From Pseudanabaena sp. M53BS1SP1A06MG (GTDB lineage Bacteria; Cyanobacteriota; Cyanobacteriia; Pseudanabaenales; Pseudanabaenaceae): a stretch of 64,000 bases of DNA. Positions 41,601-50,564 of this stretch are shown piece by piece (within the stretch, counting starts at the first letter, position 1; each line of letters opens with the position of its first letter). A program made the position numbers and the translations under genes. The notes below the pieces were generated by a model. It worked only from the letters and a program-made list of their open reading frames with translations, made no database searches and was not told where the DNA came from. The DNA lies in contig JADBWH010000020.1 of assembly GCA_020404105.1 (NCBI GenBank), forward strand, positions 1 to 64,000, written 5' to 3'.

Positions 41601-42116
41601 TTATGCCTCCTCCATCCAGCCTTTGACCATTGCTAAAACATCTTCGGGGCTTTGTTGGCGCGATACATGACCGTCATAGATTGCCGCAGGCGCAACACCA
41701 CAGTTACCAATGCAGCGCTCTACTCGGAGAAATACTTTGCCATTAGGCGATCGCGCTCCCGCCTTGAGGTGCAATTCCTTAGTTAAGACATCTAACAAAG
41801 CTTGTCCCCCTTTGGTATAACAAGCTGTTCCTAAACAAATAGAACAGGTATGTTTGCATTTAGGCTGGATCGAGAAAAGATGATAGAAAGTTGCTACGCC
41901 ATATACTCGACTAAGTGGAAGTTTTAATTCCCTTGCGATATAGGTAAGGACATTTTTTTCAAGGTAGCCAAACTGCTCTTGTGCCCTGTGTAGTACTTCA
42001 ATTAGAGCATCTTGTCTGTTACGGTTTTGGCGAATCGCCAAATCTAAAGAATGGAATCGTGGATTTGGCGAACCATCTTCAATATATGGCTGTTGAAGTG
42101 ATATTCTTGACAGCAT
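41601..42116 (-). CDS. hoxE: Hydrogenase diaphorase subunit HoxE
   Basis: 171 residues from the ATG at 42116, which has an AAAGG site upstream. An in-frame ATG at 42155 would add 13 residues, but the shorter form fits the usual HoxE length. It is a NuoE-like thioredoxin-fold 2Fe-2S protein: IEVLHRAQEQFGYLEKNVLT, RVYGVATFYHLFSIQPKCKH, and cluster cysteines in CSICLGTACYTKGG and RVERCIGNCGVAPA. It is the first gene of the hox string, with HoxF 9 bp downstream. Confidence 0.96.
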   Translation of the reverse strand: MLSRISLQQPYIEDGSPNPRFHSLDLAIRQNRNRQDALIEVLHRAQEQFGYLEKNVLTYIARELKLPLSRVYGVATFYHLFSIQPKCKHTCSICLGTACYTKGGQALLDVLTKELHLKAGARSPNGKVFLRVERCIGNCGVAPAAIYDGHVSRQQSPEDVLAMVKGWMEEA

Positions 42117-42330
42117 AAACAATACCTTTGTTGCTAAAGTACAGGTATTTCGCACTATTTATCTTCTATTCTCTAATTTCTGGATAGAATTAGTGCAAAA
42201 AACACAAAACTTTAACACCTAGAATAAAATCATACAAATCATACAATTGTTACACCAATTTTCTAGAAAATGAACCACCAGAGATCTTTAGGAAATATTG
42301 CTTTGCAGTATTTCCTAAAGATCTTTTAGT

Positions 42331-42480
42331 TAGGACTTACGCAAAATAACCAAGAACTCAAGTTCTTGTCTTAAAGCTAAAGTCAGCTAAAGTGGACTCA
42401 AGAACGTCTGTAATCAAACCGTTTTAACGTGTTTAAGCTTTCAGCCCGTAATTTATTACAGGGATATTGCGTCAGTCCTA
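42331..42480. mobile_element. 150-bp MITE-like element with TAGGACTTACGCAA ends
   Basis: Left end TAGGACTTACGCAA (42331-42344) and right end TTGCGTCAGTCCTA (42467-42480) are inverted repeats with one mismatch. Ends of this type are common in cyanobacterial insertion sequences. It has no coding capacity. It is related by its outer ten bases to the element at 35578-35672. Confidence 0.75.
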
Positions 42481-42508
42481 TTAGTTTGAACTTGAAGTCA
42501 AAATACTG

Positions 42509-42613
42509 TAAGTAGCTAGACATAAGTAAACTAAAAGCCGAGAGTTTTGTTCCGCCCGCTACGCGGGTGGAACAAAACTCTCGGCTTGGGTTTTAATTAA
42601 GTTGAGCTACTTA
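42509..42613. repeat. Palindromic repeat family B, copy 4 (inverted)
   Basis: Reads TAAGTAGCTAGACATAAGTA on the left and TTAATTAAGTTGAGCTACTT on the right, the reverse of the other six copies, with central GAGTTTTGTTCCGCCCGC hairpin. Confidence 0.92.
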
Positions 42614-42697
42614 TTAACTTGTGTTGCAAAATTTAATAGATTTCCTTAAGTTTTATCGAAGGATAGATTTTGATACCCAAAAAGCGAGAAAATTTAG

Positions 42698-42790
42698 ATA
42701 TAGCAGTCCTAAATCATCTGTAGGTTTTTGAGTTTGTGGCAAAGCATCCATTCGGAGTGCATTGCCACAAAGCATTTAGGATTGCGATAT
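42698..42790. repeat. TATAGCARTCCT-ended element (family D), uninterrupted copy
   Basis: Ends ATATAGCAGTCCTAAATC and GCATTTAGGATTGCGATAT, with an inner hairpin TTTGTGGCAAAGCAT / ATTGCCACAAAGC. It gives the empty-site sequence for the interrupted copy at 34246-34439. Confidence 0.82.
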
Positions 42791-42860
42791 AACCAATTCT
42801 TTATAGTCAGGTGCTACAGCACCGATAATTGTAAGGATTATTTGTAGGTGGGAAAATCAA

Positions 42861-44051
42861 ATGGTAAATAACCACAAGCCTAAGCGTATCGGTATTCTCA
42901 CCAGTGGGGGGGACTGTCCTGGACTAAATGCTGTAATTCGTGCTGTTGTGAAGGTCGCAACCTATAAATATGGATGGGAAGTTTATGGAATTCCCTATGG
43001 AACCGATGGTTTTATCGAGCTCTTAGTTGGCAAACGTCAGCCCGAAGAGTTACGCATCAAGGAGCATGGCTACGATATACCAGGGTTGGTGCAGGGTCTA
43101 GATATCCTTTATTTTCTGAGTGGGAGTGTATTGGGTTCGATTAGTAAAGGCGATCCTGAGCAACATGCTGAAGATATAATTAAGGGCTACGAAAAGTTAG
43201 GGTTAACGGCTCTGATCGTGATGGGTGGTGATGGAAGTATTGAGATTTTAGATGGATTAGCCCAAAAAGCCGCGGAGCAAGGAGCCTCATGGAATTGGGT
43301 TGCCGTTCCCAAAACTATTGATAATGATATTCCTTTTACAGAAGCGTCAGTGGGGTTTGATACAGCCGTTAATCGAGTTACTCAGGCACTCTATGACCTC
43401 ACATTTACCGCTGCTAGTCACGATCGCGTGATGATTGTCCAAGTGATGGGACGAGATTCAGGCTATCTGGCGATGGAAGCTGGAATTGCTGGTGGTGCTG
43501 ATGCAATCCTCATTCCTGAATTAACTCCTGTTTTAAATGAAGATGTGATTACGGGAGTCTGTCGCCATATTCAAGAGTTACAGAAGATTGGCAGAAGGTT
43601 TGCTCTAGTCGTAGTTGCTGAGGGTGTCAAAAATCATCTTGGACAAAAAGAACATTACATTGGTGATTATATGGCACGGCATATTAAAGAATGCGGTAGT
43701 AAGATGTGTCAAATTAATACATCCGATCCTAATTACATTCATCCCTTTGATACTCGTGTTACGGTCTTAGGTCATGTGCAGCGAGGTGGCACACCAACTT
43801 CTAGCGATCGGCTTCTAGCAACTGCCTTTGGTCGAGAAGCAGTGGATTTAATTGCTAATGGTAACTATAACCAGATGGTGATTTGGGAAAATGGCAGGGT
43901 AAGCAGTGTTCCCATTAGTCGGGTAATTGAACAAATCAAAAAAGGACGTAGAGAAAAGAAAGCGCCCTCAAGTGTTGATCCTCAAGGGTTTTTAGTGCGA
44001 ACAGCGAGGGATATAGGTATTTATGTGGGAGAGACAAGTAGTGATGATTAG
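42861..44051 (+). CDS. pfkA: ATP-dependent 6-phosphofructokinase
   Basis: A 396-residue glycolytic enzyme. ILTSGGDCPGLNAVIRAVVK binds ATP. The MGGDGSIEIL motif has glycine where PPi-dependent enzymes have aspartate, so ATP use is expected. The catalytic loop is VPKTIDNDIPFTEASVGFDT, and VQVMGRDSGYLAMEAGIAGG and HVQRGGTPTSSDRLLATAFG bind the sugar phosphate. The length and C-terminal basic tail (KKGRREKKAP) are typical of the longer cyanobacterial PfkA group. Confidence 0.95.
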   Translation: MVNNHKPKRIGILTSGGDCPGLNAVIRAVVKVATYKYGWEVYGIPYGTDGFIELLVGKRQPEELRIKEHGYDIPGLVQGLDILYFLSGSVLGSISKGDPEQHAEDIIKGYEKLGLTALIVMGGDGSIEILDGLAQKAAEQGASWNWVAVPKTIDNDIPFTEASVGFDTAVNRVTQALYDLTFTAASHDRVMIVQVMGRDSGYLAMEAGIAGGADAILIPELTPVLNEDVITGVCRHIQELQKIGRRFALVVVAEGVKNHLGQKEHYIGDYMARHIKECGSKMCQINTSDPNYIHPFDTRVTVLGHVQRGGTPTSSDRLLATAFGREAVDLIANGNYNQMVIWENGRVSSVPISRVIEQIKKGRREKKAPSSVDPQGFLVRTARDIGIYVGETSSDD

Positions 44052-44155
44052 TAAGGAAAGTACGAACACCTCATCATTACCCATAAACCCGATCACCTAA
44101 ATCGAAAAATCAAACGGCGATGTCACACTACAGCAGTTTTCGATCAAACGAGCCA

Positions 44156-44206
44156 CAAGATATTTCCTGAAAGGCTCGCAAAGAAAGCCTTTCAGGAAAT
44201 ATCTTG
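44156..44206. other. Long hairpin after pfkA
   Basis: CAAGATATTTCCTGAAAGGC and GCCTTTCAGGAAATATCTTG are exact 20-bp arms around TCGCAAAGAAA. It lies 105 bp past the pfkA stop and may be its terminator or a member of the window-wide long-hairpin class. Confidence 0.78.
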
Positions 44207-44267
44207 GTTTGGTTTTGAGCGCAAAGCGCTGTAAAACACTAAATGTGGTTGTAAAATCTTAGTATCC

Positions 44268-44313
44268 TATAGCAATCCTGATGAGCTTCCAAAAACTATT
44301 CAGGATTGCTATA
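44268..44313. repeat. Short family D element
   Basis: TATAGCAATCCTGA and TCAGGATTGCTATA are exact inverted ends 46 bp apart, just upstream of nadD. They match the termini of the longer elements at 34246 and 42698. Confidence 0.7.
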
Positions 44314-44340
44314 AATGGATAGAGATGGTTAGATACGCTA

Positions 44341-44928
44341 ATGAACATCGCACTTTTTGGAACTAGTGCCGATCCGCCAAGTATTGGACATCAACAGATT
44401 TTGCTATGGTTATCTAAGCATTACGATCGCGTACTGGTTTGGGTATCCGATAACCCCTTTAAAAACCATCAGGCTCCCCTCAATGATCGCATCAACATGA
44501 TGGAGTTAACCATCGCGGCGATCAAGCCACATGCAAGGACAATTACCCTACATCCTGAACTTAGTGATCCGCGCACAATTAACACCGTGACCAAAGCCAA
44601 ACATATTTGGCAGGAGGCAAGCTTTACCCTCGTTATTGGTAGCGACCTTGTACCCCAATTGCCGACATGGTATCGTGTCCAAGATTTGCTGAGCCAAGTT
44701 AAATTGCTGGTCGTACCTCGTCAAGGCGTAACCATTGCCGAGGCAGACATTGATAGCCTTGTGCGTATGGGTACTGAAGTAGCGATTGCTCCTGATTCCA
44801 CCTCGATCCCCAATGTTTCTTCATCCGACTATCGCAATAATGGTAACAGTTCAGTCATAATACCCACAGTCGCAGCATATATCCAACGAGAGTCGCTTTA
44901 CGCATGGCAGACAAGTCCCGCCCCATAG
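44341..44928 (+). CDS. nadD: Nicotinate-nucleotide adenylyltransferase
   Basis: A 195-residue nucleotidyltransferase with ALFGTSADPPSIGHQQILLW at the N-terminus (the GxxxDPxHxGH-type motif, here with SIGH), WVSDNPFKNH, FTLVIGSDLVPQLPTWYRVQ and the C-terminal SSSDYRNN (ISSTxIR-like). It makes the dinucleotide NaAD in NAD synthesis. The downstream NUDIX-type gene overlaps its 3' end by 25 bp, giving a two-gene NAD-linked operon. Confidence 0.9.
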   Translation: MNIALFGTSADPPSIGHQQILLWLSKHYDRVLVWVSDNPFKNHQAPLNDRINMMELTIAAIKPHARTITLHPELSDPRTINTVTKAKHIWQEASFTLVIGSDLVPQLPTWYRVQDLLSQVKLLVVPRQGVTIAEADIDSLVRMGTEVAIAPDSTSIPNVSSSDYRNNGNSSVIIPTVAAYIQRESLYAWQTSPAP

Positions 44929-45635
44929 CCCCTAAACCTCTAGCAGACTTCAAAGTCGGTGTCGACAACGTAATTTTTTCTGTAGATACTGAGCAAAATC
45001 GCCTATTAGTGCTACTAGTGATGCGCCAACATGAACCCTATCGAGATTGCTGGTGTCTGCCTGGGACCCTAGTGCGTCAAGGAGAATCCCTTGAAGAGGC
45101 TGCCTATCGAATTCTTGCAGAGAAAATCCGTGCAAAAAATCTATATCTCGAACAGCTCTACACCTTTGGTGATATCGGACGCGATCCTCGCGAAGCCCCT
45201 GATAGTTATTATGTCCGCTATCTTTCTGTCAGTTATTTTGCCCTTGTTCCATTCTCTCAAGCAGAACTGATCGCTGACGGCGTATGTGGAATTGCTTGGT
45301 ATCCTGTGCATCAGGTTCCCGATCTTGCATTTGACCACAATCGCATTCTCGAATATGGTCATCGCCGACTCTGCAATAAGCTGGAATATAGCCCAGTTGC
45401 CTTTGATGTTTTGCCTGAAGCCTTTACACTCAGTGATCTTTACCAACTATATACAACGGTTCTTGGAGAGAACTTTTCGGACTATTCTAATTTTCGGACG
45501 AAATTATTAAAGCTAGGATTTCTGAGTGATACGGGAATCAAATCTTCAAGGGGAGCTGGTCGTCCCGCTAGCCTATACCGTTTTGATGCCGAAGCGTTTG
45601 CTCCCTTTAAGGATAAACCGATGGTTTTTATTTAA
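44904..45635 (+). CDS. NrtR-like regulator: NUDIX domain plus winged helix
   Basis: A 243-residue protein. Residues ~17-150 form a NUDIX domain (GVDNVIFSVDTEQNRLLVLL, RDCWCLPGTLVRQGESLEEA). The Nudix box reads G..VRQGESLEEAAYRILAEK, so the REXXEE core is degenerate and hydrolysis is doubtful. Residues ~165-238 match the NrtR winged helix (LPEAFTLSDLYQLYTTVLGE, FRTKLLKLGFLSDTG, GRPASLYRFD). NrtR proteins repress NAD salvage or synthesis genes and sense ADP-ribose. Overlap with nadD by 25 bp supports this role. An operator was not identified. Confidence 0.86.
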   Translation: MADKSRPIAPKPLADFKVGVDNVIFSVDTEQNRLLVLLVMRQHEPYRDCWCLPGTLVRQGESLEEAAYRILAEKIRAKNLYLEQLYTFGDIGRDPREAPDSYYVRYLSVSYFALVPFSQAELIADGVCGIAWYPVHQVPDLAFDHNRILEYGHRRLCNKLEYSPVAFDVLPEAFTLSDLYQLYTTVLGENFSDYSNFRTKLLKLGFLSDTGIKSSRGAGRPASLYRFDAEAFAPFKDKPMVFI

Positions 45636-45730
45636 GCAAAATAGTAAGCAAAATAGCTAGTCTTCATGCAAAGTTAGAAATTTGAGCTGTAAATTAAGTA
45701 ATTTACAGCAACACACAACTCCAAAAATCA

Positions 45731-46333
45731 GTGTATGCTGACAGCTTAAACATCAAAAGTACCTTGCATTTTTGCATCATGCTTGATCGAGCAACGATAA
45801 CCGTAGCCATTTCTATATGTCCCGAAGAGGCGGTTTGTTACTTAGCAAGGGTATACAGTACCCTAGTTATTTTTAATCCACCTGAATTTGTGAAAACCTC
45901 TATGGATAGTAGAGTCTTGATTCATTCTTTGGGCTATCCAGATAATCCTGACTCAGCACATACCTGTCGGCAACTTATGGATGAGTTTGGCTTTGATACT
46001 GATACTTTTCCTGCTTTTGCGATTCAAGGGCTCGCAACGATCGCTTCGATATTTCCCTGTGATCGCAAAAATTTGGAAGTAGATTTTGAACTAGACCGTC
46101 ATTTAGATATTGCACCTACAAGCCTAATCGATATTCAATCAAAGGTACAGGATCAAGGCAAATCAGCTTGGTTAGTCCAATTGAAGGAAACCTACTTTTT
46201 ACAGGAACCAATTTATGATGTTTTGCCACCCATCCACATCACTTCAGGAGATGTTTGGCTTCCTCAGCATCAGTCACATATGGAAGATTTTCAAAATGCC
46301 CTCAGTCGTGACATTCTCCGTAGTAAGGTTTAA
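45731..46333 (+). CDS. Conserved protein of unknown function
   Basis: A 200-residue frame that I do not recognise. An in-frame ATG at 45779 (MLDRATITVAISICPEEAVC) gives a 184-residue form that may be the true start, as residues 1-16 look poorly conserved in composition. The body is acidic, with repeated S-L/I-D stretches and GLATIASIFPCDRKNLEVDF. No membrane span or known motif is visible. It is followed by a hairpin at 46359-46395 that may terminate it. Confidence 0.6.
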   Translation: MYADSLNIKSTLHFCIMLDRATITVAISICPEEAVCYLARVYSTLVIFNPPEFVKTSMDSRVLIHSLGYPDNPDSAHTCRQLMDEFGFDTDTFPAFAIQGLATIASIFPCDRKNLEVDFELDRHLDIAPTSLIDIQSKVQDQGKSAWLVQLKETYFLQEPIYDVLPPIHITSGDVWLPQHQSHMEDFQNALSRDILRSKV

Positions 46334-46358
46334 CTTGAGTTCGATAACATTTCGATAA

Positions 46359-46395
46359 CATTATTTGTGCGGTGATTCGCGCCGCACAAATAATG
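46359..46395 (+). terminator. Hairpin after the unknown gene
   Basis: CATTATTTGTGCGG and CCGCACAAATAATG are exact 14-bp arms with a TGATTCGCG loop, then an A-rich flank. It may end the upstream gene. Confidence 0.65.
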
Positions 46396-46578
46396 AAAAA
46401 TGATAGAGAAATACAAGTGCGCGAGACTGTGGTCGTCAACTTCTTGAAATCCTCACTGTAACCATCGATTCTCAAGCTAATCTGAATAAAAGTCGAAGCT
46501 AAGGATAAGCTATATAATGTCCTACGTTGACGGAGACTACCAATAGTTCTTGGCTCCAGTGTATTTTAGATTTTCAAC

Positions 46579-47487
46579 ATGACCATTTTTGAAGTTTCCG
46601 TTCCTGCGACTACTGCTAATATTGGACCTGGGTTTGATTGCCTTGGTGCAGCCCTAAAGCTTTATAACCATTTTGAATTTTCCCTCGCCGATCTCTTAAC
46701 GATTACCGCATCGGGTGAAGGTGCAGACAAGGTGGAACGGGACGAGACAAATTTGGTGTATCAGGCGATCGCAAAATTTTATCAGCACATTGATCGACCA
46801 ATTCCGCCGATCGCTTTTCATACAAATACCATGATTCCCCTATCGCGTGGCTTAGGCAGTTCCGCAACCGCGATTGTGGGAGGTATTGTCGGCGCGAACT
46901 TGTTAGCAGGTTCACCACTAGATCGATTGGAATTGTTGGATTTAGCGATTGCTATGGAAGGACATCCTGATAACGTCGCGCCAGCAATGTTGGGCGGTTG
47001 TCAGTTGATGGCATCCAATCAAGCAGGGGGCTGGGAATATTGCGATTTACATTGGCATGAGAGTATTGGGCTAGTTGTTGCAATTCCTGACTTTGAGCTG
47101 TCGACTGCTAAAGCAAGGGAAGTATTACCTAAGAAATTTTCGATGCATGATGCGGTTTTTAATGCTTCGCACTTAGCCCTGTTAAGTCATGGCATCCAGA
47201 CAGGAAATGTGAGTTGGTTGAAGGCAGGCTTGCAGGATCGTCTCCATCAAAACTATCGCCAAAGCTTGATCACAGGTATGGCAGAGGTACAAGCTGCCGC
47301 AATCGCCGCAGGAGCTTATGGATTGGTAATTAGTGGCGCAGGTCCTACCCTCCTTTCTTTAGCACCAATGGGTACAATAGAGGTAGTTGCTCAAGCAATG
47401 AATCATGCATGGCAAGCCATCGGTGTCAATGCTATGACAAAATGTTTAGCGATCGCCAAAGATGGTACAACGTTTAAGACTCGGTAG
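46579..47487 (+). CDS. thrB: Homoserine kinase
   Basis: A 302-residue GHMP kinase for threonine synthesis. ATTANIGPGFDCLGAALKLY at the N-terminus, the ATP-binding IPLSRGLGSSATAIVGGIVG at residues ~88-107, and the C-terminal GLVISGAGPTLLSLAP are diagnostic. VAIPDFELSTAKAREVLPKK is typical of ThrB. It is a single gene here. Repeat B copy 5 begins 7 bp after the stop. Confidence 0.97.
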   Translation: MTIFEVSVPATTANIGPGFDCLGAALKLYNHFEFSLADLLTITASGEGADKVERDETNLVYQAIAKFYQHIDRPIPPIAFHTNTMIPLSRGLGSSATAIVGGIVGANLLAGSPLDRLELLDLAIAMEGHPDNVAPAMLGGCQLMASNQAGGWEYCDLHWHESIGLVVAIPDFELSTAKAREVLPKKFSMHDAVFNASHLALLSHGIQTGNVSWLKAGLQDRLHQNYRQSLITGMAEVQAAAIAAGAYGLVISGAGPTLLSLAPMGTIEVVAQAMNHAWQAIGVNAMTKCLAIAKDGTTFKTR

Positions 47488-47493
47488 GTTGAT

Positions 47494-47597
47494 TAAGTAG
47501 CTTAACTTAATTAAAACCCAAACCAGAGTTTTGTTCAGCCCGCTACGCGAACGGAACAAAACTCTCGGTTTTTAGTTTACTTATGTCTAGCTACTTA
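47494..47597. repeat. 104-bp palindromic repeat family B, copy 5
   Basis: Starts TAAGTAGCTTAACTTAATTA and ends TATGTCTAGCTACTTA. The central hairpin has two mismatches (CAGCCCGCTACGCGAACGG), so this copy is slightly decayed. Confidence 0.9.
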
Positions 47598-47746
47598 GCT
47601 GTTAGCGATTAGCTGAGTATTCTCTTGTTCTCATCGAGACTCAGTTTGATAACCCTCAATAGTTGAACTACCAAAAGCTAAAGGCTAATCGCCAAAAGCC
47701 AAAAAGCTAATCGCCAAGAGCCTCAAAAACTATTTCAGGAATCCCT

Positions 47747-48034
47747 ATGTCTAAATTTCAATTTTTACTAATCTCGGCTCTAATTTCCTCAGTATTACTC
47801 TTATTTGTGGGCAGTCGTGATGGCAATCCCTTTGATATGGTATTTCCTATTGGCGTTGTCATTGGTTTAGTGATCGTTGCTCAAAAATACCTATCAGAAA
47901 AAGTCTGGAATCGCTTTGCCCGTTGGGTCAATGAAACTACAAGACGCAAAATCTTCTATGTGCGATCACCTCGTCCTAAAGTCGTCCAAGAGCGCAAACT
48001 ACTGCCCCCTTCTAAGTTAAATCGCCTGAAATAA
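47747..48034 (+). CDS. Small membrane protein of unknown function
   Basis: A 95-residue protein with two hydrophobic spans (FLLISALISSVLLLFVG at ~5-21 and FPIGVVIGLVIVAQ at ~32-46) and a strongly basic C-terminal half (WVNETTRRKIFYVRSPRPKV). It lies 34 bp upstream of bvdR on the same strand, so the two may be co-transcribed. No known family is recognised. Confidence 0.62.
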   Translation: MSKFQFLLISALISSVLLLFVGSRDGNPFDMVFPIGVVIGLVIVAQKYLSEKVWNRFARWVNETTRRKIFYVRSPRPKVVQERKLLPPSKLNRLK

Positions 48035-48068
48035 ATTACCAGCCATTAATTAAGAGAATTCTCACACC

Positions 48069-49058
48069 ATGACCTACGCATCATTAAACCAACCTATGCG
48101 AGTTGGTATTGTTGGTTCGGGCTTTGTTGCCAAGCTCCGCACTGAAATTTTGAGCCAAGATGCAAGGATTAAGCTAGTAGCGATCGCTGGTACTCCCGAA
48201 AAAGCACAGGCGATCGCCCAAGAGTTTAATATTCCCGAGGTGCATCAATATTGGTCAGAGTTGGTGGTGCGTCCTGATGTGGATTTGGTGGTGATATGTA
48301 ATGTCAATCGCGATCATGGAGCCGTAGTTGGTCAATCTTTGCGATCGGGCAAGCATGTAATTGTAGAATATCCGCTTTCCTTCAATTTGGCTGAAGCTGA
48401 GGAATTAGTAAATCTTGCTAAGCAGAATAATCTATTGCTCCATGTCGAGCATATCGAACTATTAGGCGGTGTGCATCAATTGGTAATGGAACATTTATCA
48501 AAATTAGGAACTCCCTTCTATGCTCGATATTCCACCAAAAGCCCCCAACGTCCTGTACCTGATAAATGGACATATAAGCCTGATCTGTTTGGCTTCCCTC
48601 TAACTGCGGCAGTTTCTCGCCTCAATCGAATTATTGTTCTCTTTGGAAAAGTTAAAGCAGTTTCTTGTCAATTACGCTATAGTGGCGACAACTTACCATG
48701 GCAATTCACATCCTGTGTATGCAATGCTCAACTTCAGTTTGAGAATGGAGTACTTGCAGACATCAGCTATAGTAAGGGTGAAAACTTCTGGCAGCCAGAG
48801 AGAATTATGGAATTACAAGGAAGTCAAGGTGCTTTAATTTTCTCTGCTGATAAAGGTAAGCTGATTACCGCCGATGGTGAAATGGAACTAGATGCGGGGA
48901 CAACAAGAGGATTGTTTAAGAAAGATACGGAAAATGTCCTTTCTCATGTGTTTACAGGGACTCCGCTTTATACCAATCACGAAAGTATTTTGCATTCTCT
49001 CGCTGTGGCAAATGCTGCCGAAAAAGCGGCAGCTACCCAGCAGGTTATCATGATTTAA
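48069..49058 (+). CDS. bvdR: Biliverdin reductase
   Basis: A 329-residue Gfo/Idh/MocA-fold oxidoreductase. RVGIVGSGFVAKLRTEILSQ is the Rossmann NAD(P) site, HVIVEYPLSFNLAEAEELVN carries the EYP motif, and LLHVEHIELLGGVHQLVMEH, FYARYST, DLFGFPLTAAVSRLNRIIVL and GTTRGLFKKDTENVL closely resemble the cyanobacterial BvdR I recall from Synechocystis. It reduces biliverdin to bilirubin, which affects phycobilisome physiology. The assignment over a generic Gfo/Idh member rests on these shared segments. Confidence 0.85.
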   Translation: MTYASLNQPMRVGIVGSGFVAKLRTEILSQDARIKLVAIAGTPEKAQAIAQEFNIPEVHQYWSELVVRPDVDLVVICNVNRDHGAVVGQSLRSGKHVIVEYPLSFNLAEAEELVNLAKQNNLLLHVEHIELLGGVHQLVMEHLSKLGTPFYARYSTKSPQRPVPDKWTYKPDLFGFPLTAAVSRLNRIIVLFGKVKAVSCQLRYSGDNLPWQFTSCVCNAQLQFENGVLADISYSKGENFWQPERIMELQGSQGALIFSADKGKLITADGEMELDAGTTRGLFKKDTENVLSHVFTGTPLYTNHESILHSLAVANAAEKAAATQQVIMI

Positions 49059-49122
49059 GGTTTACTCATCTATAGGTGAACTTCGCCTATCCTTTGTAGT
49101 TTTTAACTAGGTTAAATTCGCG

Positions 49123-50562
49123 ATGTTTACGAAATTACGGATTCAAAATTTTAAGTCATGGGCTGATACGGGTGAGTTTCGGATGGCTCCTCTGACAGGA
49201 TTTTTTGGTACGAATAGTTCTGGGAAAACGGCGATTTTGCAGTTTTTGTTGATGCTGAAGCAAACTGTCGAATCAAGCGATCGCAATCGGATTTTGCATC
49301 TAGGTGGCGATCAATATAGTTATGTTGATTTAGGTACTACTTATGATATTAGTCACAGACATAAACTGCCAGAAAAATTAAAATTCTCCTTTGAGTGGAT
49401 ACCTAAATATATTAATAAAACTATTCTAATGATGCCTATAAAGGAAAAGCACATTCCTTTGCCATCTCTTAATTTTGACCATTATGGAGATGAGCCACTT
49501 AGATTTAAGTCTGTAATTGATATTGAAGAAGATCAAGTTAATATAAATTTTTTTGAATACTCTTTTAAGGTTGATGAACTTGGATGGAATAACGTTAATA
49601 TTACACATTCTAGAGATACAAATAGTGATTATGAAGAAAGTATTTATCAACTTTTTGAAAATGGGAATTTGTTCCAAATGTGGCGAAAATCAAGTGATTC
49701 TGAAAGTAAAGAGTCAATTGAAGCCGAGACTGCTTCTAGTTTTAAAATATTAAAAAATTATGGAGTTATTGAATATTTAGCAAGCCCATTCACTTTCCCA
49801 AAATCAAATATTTGGTTGAGTTATCTTACACCAACTTATGAAGACTTATTCCAAAACACTTACTATCTTGCTCCTTTAAGGGAGTATCCTAAAAGAACTT
49901 ATCAGTGGTCTGGTGAGCGCCCACAGAATGTTGGCAAATATGGAGAACTAACTGTTGCTGCTCTTCTTGCTTCTCGTAAAACAGATTTAGAAGTTGAGAT
50001 TTTAGTAGCAAAATCATTAAAAGAATTAAGGTTAATTGAAAATTTTCGTGTAAATAGAATTACTCCTAATCGAGGTGATTATGAAATATTAGTGCAACGA
50101 TCGCCTAATTCGGCAGAAGTATTAATTACTGATGTTGGGTTTGGAGTCTCGCAAGTATTACCAATCTTGGTTTTATGCTACTACGCACCCAAAGGCGCAA
50201 CCCTCATATTTGAACAACCCGAAATCCATTTACATCCCTCAGTCCAAGCAGGACTAGCCGATATATTTATTGAAGTCATCAAAACCCGCAATATTCAAAT
50301 CATTATCGAAAGCCATAGCGAACATTTATTAAGAAGATTGCAAAGGCGTATGGCAGAAGAAAAAGATGGATTTACGAATGAAGATGCTGCCCTATATTTT
50401 TGCAAAATGGATAATCAGGGAGATTCTGAACTAGTACCACTTGAGATTGACATCTACGGCAATATTTGCAACTATCCCGAAGGATTCTTTGGTGATGAAA
50501 TGGGGGATATAGTTGCAATGAACAAAGCAGCTATCAAGCGCCAGATGAATATGGAAGGGTAA
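49123..50562 (+). CDS. AAA (SMC/ABC-like) ATPase, DUF3696 type
   Basis: A 479-residue protein. LRIQNFKSWADTGEFRMAPL is followed by the Walker A motif GTNSSGKT at residues 29-36. The middle (~90-300) is variable and lower in GC. The C-terminal half carries VLITDVGFGVSQVLPILVLC (signature-like), GATLIFEQPEIHLHPSVQAG (Walker B, with EQPE) and IIIESHSEHLLRRLQRRMAE (switch histidine). The end, YGNICNYPEGFFGDEMGDIV, is typical of DUF3696. Such ATPases are the sensing or motor halves of several defence systems. The PIN-like gene follows 2 bp after the stop. Confidence 0.85.
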   Translation: MFTKLRIQNFKSWADTGEFRMAPLTGFFGTNSSGKTAILQFLLMLKQTVESSDRNRILHLGGDQYSYVDLGTTYDISHRHKLPEKLKFSFEWIPKYINKTILMMPIKEKHIPLPSLNFDHYGDEPLRFKSVIDIEEDQVNINFFEYSFKVDELGWNNVNITHSRDTNSDYEESIYQLFENGNLFQMWRKSSDSESKESIEAETASSFKILKNYGVIEYLASPFTFPKSNIWLSYLTPTYEDLFQNTYYLAPLREYPKRTYQWSGERPQNVGKYGELTVAALLASRKTDLEVEILVAKSLKELRLIENFRVNRITPNRGDYEILVQRSPNSAEVLITDVGFGVSQVLPILVLCYYAPKGATLIFEQPEIHLHPSVQAGLADIFIEVIKTRNIQIIIESHSEHLLRRLQRRMAEEKDGFTNEDAALYFCKMDNQGDSELVPLEIDIYGNICNYPEGFFGDEMGDIVAMNKAAIKRQMNMEG

Positions 50563-50564
50563 GA

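Larger units (their letters stand above)
42117..42860. other. Repeat-rich region between divergent hoxE and pfkA
   Basis: 744 bp with no gene seen. From left to right it holds AT-rich DNA (hox promoter region), a hairpin at 42282-42324 (AGATCTTTAGGAAATA... with loop GCTTTGC-like), a TAGGACTTACGC-ended element, an inverted family B copy and an intact family D element. The pfkA promoter must lie at or after 42790. I could not place LexA or AbrB-like sites that regulate hox in other species. Confidence 0.65.
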
